In this document: piece after piece, positions 1 through 10,535 of the stretch | Numbering within the stretch: the stretch's first letter is position 1 | Layout of the letters: each line of letters opens with the position of its first letter | Origin: Stenocarpella maydis | Taxonomy: Eukaryota > Ascomycota > Sordariomycetes > Diaporthales > Diaporthaceae | Length of the DNA stretch: 64,000 bases | Direction: 5' to 3' | NCBI GenBank assembly: GCA_002270565.1 | Contig: NQMI01000106.1 | Span: 63,717 to 127,716, forward strand | Translations under genes and position numbers: made by a program | Notes under the pieces: model-generated | Database searches by the model: none | Told to the model about the DNA's origin: nothing | Seen by the model: only the letters and a program-made list of their open reading frames with translations

Positions 1-2
1 CG

Positions 3-149
3 CAGCCCGAGGCCTACACCCGCCACCTGCGCGTGTTCGCCGAGGACCCGGACAAGCTGCTCATCATGGGCGCCGGGAAGCTGCCCCCGTCCACCACCAA
101 CGAGGTCTCGCTGTCGGTCGTCTCCATCGAGGGCCTGCTTTCGTCGTGA
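3..149 (+). CDS. 3' end of an unidentified protein-coding gene
   Basis: An open frame enters from the left edge and stops with TGA at 147-149, giving the last 48 residues of a protein. The codons are strongly G/C-ending, like the other genes here, and the tail ends in EGLLSS. I do not recognise the family. The gene converges on TRM10, with 213 bp between the two stops. The upstream part lies outside the window, so no function is proposed. Confidence 0.55.
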   Translation, partial: QPEAYTRHLRVFAEDPDKLLIMGAGKLPPSTTNEVSLSVVSIEGLLSS

Positions 150-362
150 GGGCGGGGCTGAGACTCGGGTTTGGTGGGAGAGCTTTGCTAGATGGCTTGT
201 ATATAGAATTGTGAATACCATCCAAGTGCGCCAAGACGATTTGTGTGTTCAAACTTTTTCTTTGTGTGTGTGGTGCATATTCAATGTGTGTGACTGGCTT
301 TTTGCGCCCGTCTGGACTGGTCATGGGGAAGCCCGCCGAACATGCGCTTGAAGTTTAGCAAA

Positions 363-1685
363 CTATGCGGGGACCTCGCTCGAACCCTCCTGCTTCTCAC
401 CCTGCTGGTCTTGGTCCTGGCCCTGCTCGTCCTGCTTGTCGCTCTGCCCGACCTCGGCCTCGGCATCCTTGCCGTCCTCCTCATCGCCCTCGTCTTGTCC
501 CTCCGCGCCCTTCAGCTTTCCCCCCTTCCGCTTCGGGATCACCTCCTCGAACGCCCTGCCCCAGTCGCCCGTCTCGAGCCACTTAGACATGATCTCCACC
601 ACGTGGTTCGTCGCCAGCACCTGCCGGCTTGCCATCTGCATGTAGTCGCCGATTGGCAGCTTGGCCGTCCGGATGCCCTTTGCCTCGGCGCGCTTCTGGC
701 ACAGGAGCTTCTCCCTGTTCCGGTCGACCAGCCCGCCGATCACATAGCTTGTGTATGGCTCGAGTTTCTCCAGGGTATGTGGGGAGTCTGCGGAGAGGTA
801 GACGATAGAGTCAGTCGTGAAATCTGGTGCCGGGGCGACCTCTTTCTCTGCTGGCGTCTCGTCCTTGTCCGCCTCTATTTCCTCTTTCGCGGGCTTGTCG
901 CCGGATTCCTTCTTCGTGGCTTGTTGCGCCCCGCCCAGCGCAGGACAGGGCCTGCCGCCCCTGGGGCCGTGCATTATCTCCCACGCGGTCTTGCCTGCCT
1001 CCACAAAGTCGTACTCGACGAACCGCACGCCCTTGTAGTTGAGATGGGTGTTCTGCAGCACCGTCGCGAACCTCTCCTTCAGGTAGCCGCCCCACGAGCT
1101 GACCAGGATGTGCGCCTGGTACTGGCCCGCCCTGTTCATGGCGTAGCTCCTCGTGACCTGTGCCCCGAGCGACACGAGCTCGGGCTCGCGCATGTACTTC
1201 TCGAAGTCGCAGTCGATGATGAAGGCGACGGGCACGGCGGCCTTGGGCCTGGGCTCCTTCTGCTCGGCGGCCAGGATCTGCTTCAGCGCCGCGCCCTTGT
1301 CGATGCCCTGCTCCTCTGCGAGCTTGGCGGCCCTCTCCTCGCGCTCGAGCCGCCTCCTGGCCGACTTCTCGTGCCGCTTGTCCTTGCGCAACGCCTTGCG
1401 GTCTTCCTTCTTCTGCTCCCACATCTTTTGGCGCTTCAATTTCTTCAGTTGGTTTTTTGAGAGTTTCGGCTGATCTTCTGTGCCGTCTGCTGGGGTTTCT
1501 GAGGGTTTGGAATCCGCATTGTCCTGTCCTGGCTCGTCGTCGTTTTCCTCTGCATCGTCTCCTGCATCGTCTCGTGCCCGTTTCCTAGGGTTAACTTCGG
1601 GAGACTGTGATGGAGCGTCGTTCATCTGAGCGTCTGGGCTTTGCTGCGCGGCCACAGAGGCTGCAGTCGCCTTTTCGCTCTCCAT
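363..1685 (-). CDS. TRM10: tRNA (guanine-N1)-methyltransferase, Trm10 family
   Basis: A single-exon frame of 440 residues. Trm10 is a SPOUT-fold enzyme that uses S-adenosylmethionine to form N1-methylguanosine at position 9 of tRNAs. An acidic, disordered N-terminus (about 1-75) leads into a very basic helical stretch (about 75-125, rich in K, R and E) typical of the family's tRNA-binding region. The SPOUT domain starts near VPVAFIIDCDFE (151-162). The block YVIGGLVDRNR (314-324) matches the family cofactor-pocket loop, and D321 corresponds to the conserved aspartate of the yeast enzyme. An acidic insert (about 257-290) and a Q/D/E-rich tail make it longer than the 293-residue yeast protein, which is usual in filamentous fungi. 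The start at 1685 (MESEK) is preferred because the protein looks family-like from there; an in-frame ATG at 1715 is an alternative. Confidence 0.9.
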   Translation of the reverse strand: MESEKATAASVAAQQSPDAQMNDAPSQSPEVNPRKRARDDAGDDAEENDDEPGQDNADSKPSETPADGTEDQPKLSKNQLKKLKRQKMWEQKKEDRKALRKDKRHEKSARRRLEREERAAKLAEEQGIDKGAALKQILAAEQKEPRPKAAVPVAFIIDCDFEKYMREPELVSLGAQVTRSYAMNRAGQYQAHILVSSWGGYLKERFATVLQNTHLNYKGVRFVEYDFVEAGKTAWEIMHGPRGGRPCPALGGAQQATKKESGDKPAKEEIEADKDETPAEKEVAPAPDFTTDSIVYLSADSPHTLEKLEPYTSYVIGGLVDRNREKLLCQKRAEAKGIRTAKLPIGDYMQMASRQVLATNHVVEIMSKWLETGDWGRAFEEVIPKRKGGKLKGAEGQDEGDEEDGKDAEAEVGQSDKQDEQGQDQDQQGEKQEGSSEVPA

Positions 1686-3781
1686 TTTCCCCGTTGCTTG
1701 CGGTATTCTACGCATGCGACATCGAGTGTGGTGGTATGCGCCTTTGACAGATGCGCAATGGAGAGGCAATTGCGTCGCGGGGTCCGCTGGAACTTTTTGG
1801 GAGCGTCGGGCGGCAGAATCCGGCCAGAGAAGGCGGTGTGGGGCTAGGACCTTGGAGCTTGGATCTGTGGACCTTGGAGGGCGGGTCATACCGAGACCAG
1901 CGTTGCGGCTAATGTATGACTGGGTTGACTTGCTGCTTCGCCCACTGTGCCTGTGGATGATTGAGCGTGACAGACTGGACGTGTATGCTGCAGTTGGCCT
2001 CAACATGGGTAGGAGGCAGGTGGCTGCAGCAGACTCGTGGTTCCGCTGCCGGAAGAGCATCCTGTGCTATGCCTCGGGCATTTTGTATTAGGGTAAAGGC
2101 TGAGTCGTGAAAGCTCTAACTCGAAGTAGGATTGCACCAAAGGATACTAAGAAGCTCCCCAAACTCGGCATCAAGGTATGTACTCCCGTGGTTCCTCCCC
2201 CTTTTTTCTCAACTCCCGCCTCCGCCATCAATTATAAGTAATTATTTTCTCGGAACGACTGCACTCCTTACCTAGAATTCGTAGTTCAAGATATCTGATG
2301 GTCGACAACCTGTTCCAGGAAGTTAACAAGAATGGTAATAGTGCTGATGTGTTTTGAATCTAACTGAGAAGGGAGACCTGAAAGCGCCTTTCTATATTTA
2401 TACCCAATGTTGATATATTTTGTCAATAAGGAAAAGCAACATGTGAATGGAAGCAAAAGGAATCCAGGGTGAATTATGGAAATAGAAACAAAATAAAAAT
2501 TTTTAAAAAAAGGAGGGAGAACGACTTCTTCGGGCCCAGTCGTCATACCAGGACGCTGATCAACTCCAGCAAAAGGTCCGCTACTCCACCCAAGTCGTGA
2601 CCCATTTCGTCAACAATCCGAGTGATATCTTCTCCTGGGCTCCTGTTTGTGTGAGAACCCTCGCCCTCAAGCACCATAGTATTGGCGCTGACCCTGACAA
2701 AGCGGTAGATTAGATACGTTGCATTCATAGTCACGTCAAAGCTGGCGGGTGAACGACAGGTTGTCTAGGACAAGACAATTTGAAATGCAGATTCTCAGTC
2801 TCGCATGGTCAACAGCAAGAATAAGTTGATTGTGACAATCTATTGTATCATATCTACGTAGATAGACTTTACCAAAGATTACCTATCAACTAGGAACAAT
2901 TTTTGAGTGTCTATGGCTGTATGAAGGGGCTACCTGCAGGTCTTTCTTTTTCCAACTCTTTTCATTTAAAGGGTATTGTGATCGGATTAAGAACCAAACC
3001 AGAATTGAAGAAGATCATCTATATCTAGGACCTCTCGTTTCCATTCTCCGTACACCCTTTTATTCCTTCCGATTCAATTTCCTCATAATACGACTCCCTT
3101 TAAGACGTCTAGCAGAGCGCCGTGGTTGTTCCATTTGGGAACTCGTTCTTCAAAAAGGGTGGAAGAACTCGAGTTACAGATTACATGAGTCCGAGGATAG
3201 CTTCAGAGATGGCATTCATGAGAATATATACCATATTTATCATTGTATATGAAAACACCGAGGAAGGTAGTGCCGACCAGGGACTTTCATGTGAGATCGC
3301 CGATAGATTTGGTAGCGTAATGGCAATTTGAGAATGGTTATGATTAACTAATGGGCATCTGAGCTCGATCTGCAGATATGGGCCATTTCTTCTCCATCGT
3401 ATCATGTGATTGAAGCAGTAAAACAAATCCCTTTTCGAACCCATGAGACTGCAAATTTTCGAATAAACAGGTGAGCTGGCTGGGCTAATGTGGAGTGCAG
3501 CTACTCGCCAGCATTCTGACCGCGGGAGCGACCTTTGAAGCCCTACTAGTATTGTAAAGCGCTGTCGGTCGTTCTCAACGCGAACATACAGTTATTGATA
3601 AATCTCAAATCATATGATTGTAATGGAATATTTATCTAGAATTTAGGAAAACCCTTTTATGTGTTAATTATTTAATAGGATCAATTAGAGCTTTATTATA
3701 GAGTGATTATAATGAATTTGGAATGAACCAAGTTAAATAAGCCCCGCAGAACCTGAAAATGAATTAAAGCCAGACGTTACA
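1686..3781. other. Intergenic spacer, partly AT-rich
   Basis: This holds the TRM10 upstream region and then, from about 2.2 to 3.8 kb, AT-rich DNA with only short open frames (for example 2543-2734 on the minus strand, 63 codons) that resemble no known protein. An A/T-rich tract with runs of A and T lies at about 2488-2515. I see no RNA gene or intact mobile element. Confidence 0.5.
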
Positions 3782-4777
3782 TTAGAGAAATGGTTGAAGA
3801 ATATCCAAGGTATGTTCCCAAATCCTGCCTTGGGCCTTGTCTCGGAGCTGAGACAAGACCTTCGCGTTCCCCGTACAGTCACACTTGGAGCCAACGAGAA
3901 ACAATCCGTTGGCCTGCTTCTCCAGTGAATTCACGCCCGACTTGCCGTTCCATGGTACGCCACGGCCACCAAAAGCAGCGCTAGTGCTTATAAACAAATG
4001 CCTCTGGCCAGACTCGTTGTCAGTGAAGGAGAACAGGGCAATAAGGGGCTCGAGGAAGATCCAGAGGAGCCAGGACGTGAGCGAATTCGGATCGCGGCCC
4101 CTTCTCACGTTTCCCGTGTTTACCCAACCAGGGTACGAGTGGATGAAAGTGACGCCGGGATTCTCTCCGGCCAGCTTTTCCAAGGCCAGTGTGTTCATGG
4201 CCGTGTATTGAAGATTGGCCTTTACGACGCCAAAGTTACCAGGTATCTTGAGGCCCAGGTCATCCAGGTCGGCGTAACCCGACTCCAACCCTCCCGCCTG
4301 CACGCTGACAACTCTGGGGCCATCTGCTGCCTCCAATACGGGCAGAAGGTGCATGATAAAGAGAATGCGCGAGTAGTACACGAGGCTCTGGGCAATCTCC
4401 AGGCCCTCGGCGGTCTCGACCCGTGGGCCGAAGGGCGCGTACCCGGCTGTCAAGAACAGCAGGTCCACGCGCGACTCCTTCTGCTTGATGGCCTCGCATA
4501 TCCTTTTCGTCTCGGAGAGGAGCGAGATTTCGCCCTCGGTCCATATGACCACTGCCTTTGGGTTGGTGGCGTGCAGCTCCCGGATGAATGCGAGGGAGCG
4601 CTCCTCAGAGCTCTTGCGCCCGACTAGATAGATCCTGATACTGGTCCCCTTGGCCACAAGGGCCGTGATCGTGAGCTGCCCGATGCCTGATGTGCCACCA
4701 ACGAAGACAGCCACGCGCGGGGCTGTAACATCGTTGATGAGAGCGTTTGAGGCTTGTATATCTTGAAAAGAGACCAT
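3782..4777 (-). CDS. Short-chain dehydrogenase/reductase-like protein, atypical active site
   Basis: A single exon of 331 residues, started at the ATG at 4777 (MVSFQDIQ) because homology-like sequence begins there; the frame stays open upstream to 4825. The Rossmann nucleotide-binding loop GGTSGIG (27-33) follows a hydrophobic strand (RVAVFV), and an LFLTAGYAP segment resembles the NNAG strand of SDRs. The region where classical SDRs carry Tyr-x-x-x-Lys reads QYTAMNTLALEKLA, so the tyrosine is followed by Asn, not Lys, at the +4 position. As far as I recall, one group of fungal SDR-like proteins is atypical in this region. Substrate is unknown and catalysis is not assured. It is transcribed divergently from MSH2. 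Confidence 0.8.
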   Translation of the reverse strand: MVSFQDIQASNALINDVTAPRVAVFVGGTSGIGQLTITALVAKGTSIRIYLVGRKSSEERSLAFIRELHATNPKAVVIWTEGEISLLSETKRICEAIKQKESRVDLLFLTAGYAPFGPRVETAEGLEIAQSLVYYSRILFIMHLLPVLEAADGPRVVSVQAGGLESGYADLDDLGLKIPGNFGVVKANLQYTAMNTLALEKLAGENPGVTFIHSYPGWVNTGNVRRGRDPNSLTSWLLWIFLEPLIALFSFTDNESGQRHLFISTSAAFGGRGVPWNGKSGVNSLEKQANGLFLVGSKCDCTGNAKVLSQLRDKAQGRIWEHTLDILQPFL

Positions 4778-5400
4778 TGCAAGGAGATATGGTGGTTGAT
4801 TGCGTGGTGTCCTTCGAAGATCCAACTGGCAAATGTAGCATAGACCAAAACCAGAATGTCTTGAGGGGTCTATGTTACTCGACTGACGCTATTAGTACTC
4901 GCTCGCCAAGATACTTGTATGACACTCCAAAAGTGTCCGAAGGAGCTAGGGTTCGGGCTGTTTTTACGCCGTTGGTGGCGCTCAAAGCGTTCTCTTGCTG
5001 CTGCCTGACGCCAGCTGTGTGGTAGAAGGATTGGTAGCCATGGCTGTGTCAGGTCAAATATGGGGAGTCCCATGGCTCTGAAATGAATGCGTGGCGAGTT
5101 ATGTATGGTTGTGTTGAGTGCCTCTTTGGTGGTGATGGTTTAGGTACGCCGATTCGGTACCGAGATACTTGCGCAGGATACCCTTGCTTGGTAACCGTAC
5201 TTGGCCCCCTGCGAGACCCACTGAAACTTAATGGAGTCGCGTCGCGGTACGCGTTGGGTTGGGTGCACCTCTGCTTCTCCAACCCCAAATTCTCAACACA
5301 TGTGCTTCAATACTCGCGACTCTCTTGGCCAGGACACGATAGAGGTGGTTGGCGCCTTGTCTTTCTCCTTCCAGTCTGCTAGGTCCCTGAGTCGCTCAAC
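4778..5400. promoter_or_regulatory. Divergent intergenic region between the SDR gene and MSH2
   Basis: About 620 bp separate the two start codons, so it must hold both promoters. No clear TATA box is visible on either side, and no other coding signal is convincing. The short frames here overlap one another and have no family resemblance. Confidence 0.45.
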
Positions 5401-8231
5401 ATGTCTTCTAGACCAGAATTAAAGGTTCCTCTCCCATACTTCTCCCTCCCAACTTGGACGACTCCTAACCATTAACTTGTCGTCAGGTTGACGATGAGCA
5501 CGGATTCATCCGTTTCTTCAAGTCTCTACCAGCCCTAGGCGACGATACTGTGCGCATATTCGACCGAGGCGACTGGTACACTGCCCACGGCGACGATGCC
5601 AACTTCATTGCGCGCACCGTCTACAAGACCACCTCCGTGGTCCGCCAGCTGGGCAAGAACGACCACACTGGTCTGGCCTCAGTGACCATGACCGTCACCG
5701 TCTTCCGGCAATTCCTCCGAGAGGCCCTCTTCAAGCTCGGCAAGCGGGTCGAGATCTGGGCTAGTGTTGGCGGCCGCATGAACTGGAAGATCGCCAAACA
5801 AGCCTCGCCGGGAAACCTCCAAGATGTGGAAGAAGACTTGGGCGGCCAATTCGACGGTGCGCCAATGATAATGGCCGTCAAGTTCTCGGCAAAGGCCACC
5901 GAGGCAAGAAGCGTCGGCGTGTGCTTCGCGGACGCCAGTGTTCGCGAGCTGGGGGTCAGCGAGTTCCTTGACAACGACCTATACTCTAATTTCGAGGCCC
6001 TCCTGATCCAGCTCGGAGTCAAAGAGTGCCTGATACAGTTCGACAAGAGTGACAAGGACAAGGACCCCGAGCTGGCCAAGCTGAAGCAGATTATCAACAG
6101 TTGCGGCATTGCCATGTCAGAACGGCCGGCGGCGGACTTCGGGACCAAGGACATTGAGCAAGATCTTGCAAGAATACTGAAGGATGACCGTTCCGCCTCA
6201 CTGCCACAGACGGATTTAAAGCTGGCCATGGGATCTGCTGCCGCCCTGATCAAATACCTCGCTGTTCTCCAGGATCCATCCAACTTCGGCCAATATCAGC
6301 TGTATCAACACGACCTCTCGCAATTCATGAAGCTGGATGCTGCTGCCCTGAAGGCTCTGAATCTGATGCCTGGGGCACGAGATGGCTCCAAGACCATGAG
6401 TCTCTATGGTTTACTGAATCACTGCAAGACACCAGTGGGCAGCCGACTGCTGTCCCAATGGCTCAAGCAACCGCTCATGAGCAAGGATGAAATCGAGAAG
6501 CGCCAGCAACTGGTCGAGGCTTTCGTCAATGACACCGAACTCCGCCAGATCATGCAGGAGGAACACCTCAGATCTGTTCCTGACCTGTACCGACTGGCGA
6601 AAAAGTTACAGCGAAACAAGGCCAACCTCGAAGATGTTGTCAGAGCGTACCAGGTTATAATCCGACTGCCAGGATTCATCGGCACGTTTGAAGCAGTCAT
6701 GGACGAAGCGTACCGCGATCCTTTGGACGCCGCTTACACCACCAAACTTCGTGAGCTTTCTGATAGCCTCGTCAAACTCCAGGAGATGGTCGAGACAACG
6801 GTGGATCTTGATGCCATGGACCAGCACGAATTCAAGATCAAGCCAGAGTTCGACGACAACCTGCGGGTCATAAGCAAGAAGCTGGATCGCCTCCGAAACG
6901 ACATGAACAAGGAGTTCGTGAACGCCGCAAGCGACCTCGGCCAGGAGCAGGACAAGAAGATCTTCCTTGAGAACCACAAAGTCCATGGGTGGTGCATGCG
7001 ACTTACGCGAGCTGAGGCGGGCTGCATCCGCAACAAAAAGGAGTACAAGGAGTGCTCAACGCAGAAGAACGGCGTCTACTTCACCACCAATAACCTCCTC
7101 AGCATTCGTCGTGAATTTGACCAGCTGTCACAAAACTATAACCGCACACAGAGCGGCCTGGTCAACGAGGTCGTCGGTGTAGCGGCATCATACTGCCCTG
7201 TCCTTGAGAAACTAGCTGGTGTTCTTGCTCACTTGGACGTCATTGTGTCCTTCGCCCACTGCTCTGCCCACGCCCCGATCTCGTATGTCCGGCCCAAGGT
7301 GCACGAGCGCGGGCAAGGCCAGACGATCCTCAAGGAGGCTCGCCATCCGTGCATGGAGATGCAGGACGACGTGCAATTCATCACCAACGACGTTGAGCTC
7401 ACGCGGGACAAGTCCTCTTTCCTGATCATCACGGGCCCGAACATGGGTGGCAAGTCCACATATATCCGCCAGATTGGCGTGATCGCCCTGATGGCCCAGG
7501 TCGGTTGCTTCGTGCCATGCGCCGAGGCGGAGCTGACCTTGTTTGACTCCATCCTCGCTCGGGTGGGCGCGAGCGACTCACAGCTCAAGGGCGTCTCGAC
7601 ATTCATGGCCGAGATGTTGGAGACGGCCAACATTCTGAAGTCGGCGACGGCGGAGTCCCTGATCATTATTGACGAGCTGGGTCGCGGCACGTCAACCTAT
7701 GACGGTTTTGGGCTGGCATGGGCGATATCCGAGCACATCGTCAAAGAGATTGGATGTTTCGCCCTGTTCGCGACCCATTTCCATGAGCTGACGGCCCTGG
7801 CGGACCAGTACCCTCAAGTCATGAACCTTCATGTGACGGCGCATATAAGTGGCACTGGCGCCGACAGAGACGGCAGGAGGGAGGTGACGCTGCTGTACAA
7901 GGTTGAGCCGGGCATCTGCGACCAGAGCTTTGGGATTCACGTTGCCGAGTTGGTGCGCTTCCCAGACAAGGTGGTCCGCATGGCCAAGCGCAAGGCGGAC
8001 GAGCTAGAGGACTTCACAACAAAGCACGAGGAGGGGGCGGTGGGCAAGTACAGCAAGCAGGACGTGGAGGAGGGGAGCGCGATGCTGAAGGAGGTGCTGG
8101 TGCGCTGGAAGGAGCAAGTGCAGGGCGGTGAGATGAGCAAGGACGAGATGGTGGCGAAGCTGAGGGAGCTGGTCAGGGCCGACACGAGGCTGACCAAGAA
8201 CCCATTCTTCGAGAGCGTACAGGCTTTGTAA
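5401..8231 (+). CDS. MSH2: DNA mismatch repair ATPase MSH2
   Basis: Two exons, 5401-5424 and 5487-8231, encode 922 residues. The 62-nt intron (5425-5486) starts GTTCCT, has a CTAAC-like branch site and ends CAG. Exon 1 supplies MSSRPELK, which joins VDDEHGFIRFFKSLP, the expected start of the mismatch-binding domain. MSH2 pairs with MSH6 or MSH3 to recognise mismatches and loops in the nucleus. MutS domains follow in order: connector, lever and clamp (about 290-600), then the ABC-type ATPase. The ATPase shows Walker A GPNMGGKST (from about 658), the signature STFMAEM, Walker B/D-loop IIIDELGRGTSTYDG (about 734-748) and the ATHFHEL switch. Length matches fungal and human MSH2. All key motifs are intact. 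Confidence 0.97.
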
Positions 8232-9260
8232 TCTTGGCTAGTCTGGCAGATGCTTGAATGCTGTATCTTGGCAGGGGATATGAATGGGATGACGGAAGTT
8301 TTGCTGTGGCGTTCAAAGGCTGGTTAGGTTTTCTCGTCTACTACAGTGTAGGAGAGCTTGCAATGGGATTTTTATTTATTTGCCTGTAGCCCCTGGGGCC
8401 AACGAAGATGGATAAACTTTAATATCCTCTCGCGCTTAGCTGGTGGAATCCTCTTCTCTGGCAGTCGGGTGATGCCACTGACTGCGCGAAATGAAGGCTC
8501 CATCGACGACGTCCTGGAAGGGCATGACTTCAGTCGACGAATTTGAGCCGCCTCTTTCCAGCCTAGCCCGGCCCCCGCCTGGGCAGCCCCTGATATCAAC
8601 CCGGTCTTCCAGGAACCTCTCTCTCCCGTTTGCTACTGAATTACCCCCTTCAGCTCCCACCCGGTGACCGGCCAGCCCTGGCGAGCTGCCCGACCTTACC
8701 GGATTTGTGCGTCGTGCCCCGTGGATTTCAGATCATCCACCAGTAGGAGAAACTCATCCCTCGCCACCCCTCCAGGATCCAACGTCCCTCCTTTCTGCAA
8801 CCTGTAGAGGCTGAGAGGGGTGGCCGACATGCACGAGACAAAACCATCGGCAAAGGCGAAGCTCTGCCCAGGCGGGAGGCTTTTGCTTGGCCAATGCTTG
8901 ACTCGAAGTCTACCTCTCGAGACCTTCTCATCGTCGTGGCGTCAGGCCTTGTCCCAATCCGCTGATCTGATATTTACTCCAACGGGCAAACAATGCTGGA
9001 CGACTAATATGGAGCGCAGATTGTGGGCCAAGTGGTACTCACTACCATCTCCAGCCCCTGTCTCGCGCGCCATGCAGGCATCGAGAGGAAGACAGGCTTA
9101 TAGTCTGTACAAGTACCAGCATGCTAGGTGTCGCTCGTCTTGGCCACTTTGTTCTTACGCCCTTGTAAGATACGTCGCAAGAGTATTACGGTGATTCATT
9201 TCACTCTCGAGCCCCCCCTCCTCCCCCAGGCACTTTCTCGACTTGCAGAGCAAGCTCCTG

Positions 9261-9294
<34 letters not shown>

Positions 9295-9347
9295 AAGCCT
9301 GGACGTTGCTTGGCATCTTGGGCCTCCTACATCCACATCCAGTCACC
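8232..9347. other. Intergenic spacer, MSH2 3' region to polygalacturonase promoter
   Basis: No gene is supported. The last 100 bp before the polygalacturonase ATG contain a pure TA dinucleotide run (listed separately). The rest is unremarkable non-coding sequence with short accidental frames. Confidence 0.5.
9262..9292. repeat. (TA)n microsatellite in the polygalacturonase promoter
   Basis: About 15 uninterrupted TA units end 55 bp upstream of the polygalacturonase ATG. The position suits a TATA region or transcription start zone, and the array should be length-variable between strains. A regulatory role is inference. Confidence 0.85.
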
Positions 9348-10535
9348 ATGAAGGCCTTAATCCTGGCAGCTGCCGCCGTCCCAGCAGTGCTTGGCTCTTG
9401 CAGCAAGCCTACCCGTGCCTCATCAGGTGTTGCTGCTGCCCTGACGCCCGCCCCTGCTGCCACGAATGCTGCCGTGACTGGCGACGGCGTCGCAACATGC
9501 ACGGTTACTGCTGCCGCTGACGTTGCCTCGGCGGTCGCCTCGTGCTCTAACATCCTCCTGGACAACCTGTCCATGCCCGCGTCCTCGACTCTGGACCTGC
9601 AGAAGCTGCAACCAAGTGCTGTCGTCACCTTCAGCGGCACCACATCCTTTGGGACCACGCCAGATGACGACTTCGACCCTATTGTCGTGTCGGGCGACCA
9701 TATCACCGTGACAGGCGCGCCGGGCCACGTCATTGACGGCAACGGCCAGGCATACTGGGACGGCCAGGGCAGCAACGGAGGCGGCAAGAAGCCGGACCAC
9801 TTCTTCGTCGTGAAGAAGACCACCTATGCCACCATTTCAGGCCTCAACATCCAGAACTGGCCAACGCATTGCTTCTATATGACGGGCAACCAGCACCTGA
9901 CGGCACAGCATATCCTGCTGAACAACACGGCCGGGGACGCGCCCAACGCGGCATCAGGCTCCAAACCTGCCGCTCACAACTCCGACGGCTTCGACATTGG
10001 CGCCTCGGACTACGTCACGCTCAGCGACATCCAGGTCTACAACCAGGACGACTGCGTGGCCGTGACCTCGGGGACGCGCATCACCGTGTCGCGGGTCTTT
10101 TGCTCGGGCGGGCACGGCCTGTCCATCGGGTCCATCGGGGGCAAGGCCGACAACACGGTGGACACGGTGCTCTTCGAGGACTCGGAGCTGGTCAGCAGCC
10201 AGAACGGGGTGCGCATAAAGTCCAACAGCGGCACCACCGGGTCGGTCGCAAACGTCACCTACCGCAACATCAGGATGTCGGGCATCTCCGACTACGGCCT
10301 GGACGTCCAGCAGGACTACCTCAACGGCGGGCCGACCGGCAAGCCCACCAATGGCGTCAACATCACCGGCATCACCTTCGACAACGTCACGGGCACCGTC
10401 GAGGCCGGCGCCTACAGCTACTACATCCTCTGCGGCGATGGGTCCTGCAGCGACTTCACCTTCACCGGCGTCGACATCACCGGCGGCAAGGAGAGCTGCA
10501 ACTTCCCCACGAGCACGTGCCTTGCCTCGACATAA
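9348..10535 (+). CDS. Secreted polygalacturonase, glycoside hydrolase family 28
   Basis: A single exon of 395 residues. The ATG at 9348 in an ACC-ATG context starts a signal peptide (MKALILAAAAVPAVLG) followed by an Ala/Thr/Pro-rich pro-region. GH28 enzymes hydrolyse alpha-1,4-galacturonan in pectin with a right-handed beta-helix fold. The four family signatures are present: NSDGFD (211-216, D213), NQDDCV (232-237, D234 and D235), GGHGLSIGS (254-262, H256) and RIK (289-291). Paired cysteines near the C-terminus (CGDGSC, then CNFPTSTC) fit the fungal endo-enzyme pattern. The length is slightly above the common 360-380 because of the N-terminal linker. An endo-acting enzyme is likely; exo-activity cannot be excluded. 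Confidence 0.95.
   Translation: MKALILAAAAVPAVLGSCSKPTRASSGVAAALTPAPAATNAAVTGDGVATCTVTAAADVASAVASCSNILLDNLSMPASSTLDLQKLQPSAVVTFSGTTSFGTTPDDDFDPIVVSGDHITVTGAPGHVIDGNGQAYWDGQGSNGGGKKPDHFFVVKKTTYATISGLNIQNWPTHCFYMTGNQHLTAQHILLNNTAGDAPNAASGSKPAAHNSDGFDIGASDYVTLSDIQVYNQDDCVAVTSGTRITVSRVFCSGGHGLSIGSIGGKADNTVDTVLFEDSELVSSQNGVRIKSNSGTTGSVANVTYRNIRMSGISDYGLDVQQDYLNGGPTGKPTNGVNITGITFDNVTGTVEAGAYSYYILCGDGSCSDFTFTGVDITGGKESCNFPTSTCLAST

Noticed and set aside
342..1460. 372-codon open frame on the plus strand
   Set aside because: It is the complement of TRM10, Leu/Arg/Pro-rich as expected for an antisense frame of G/C-ending codons, with no family resemblance.
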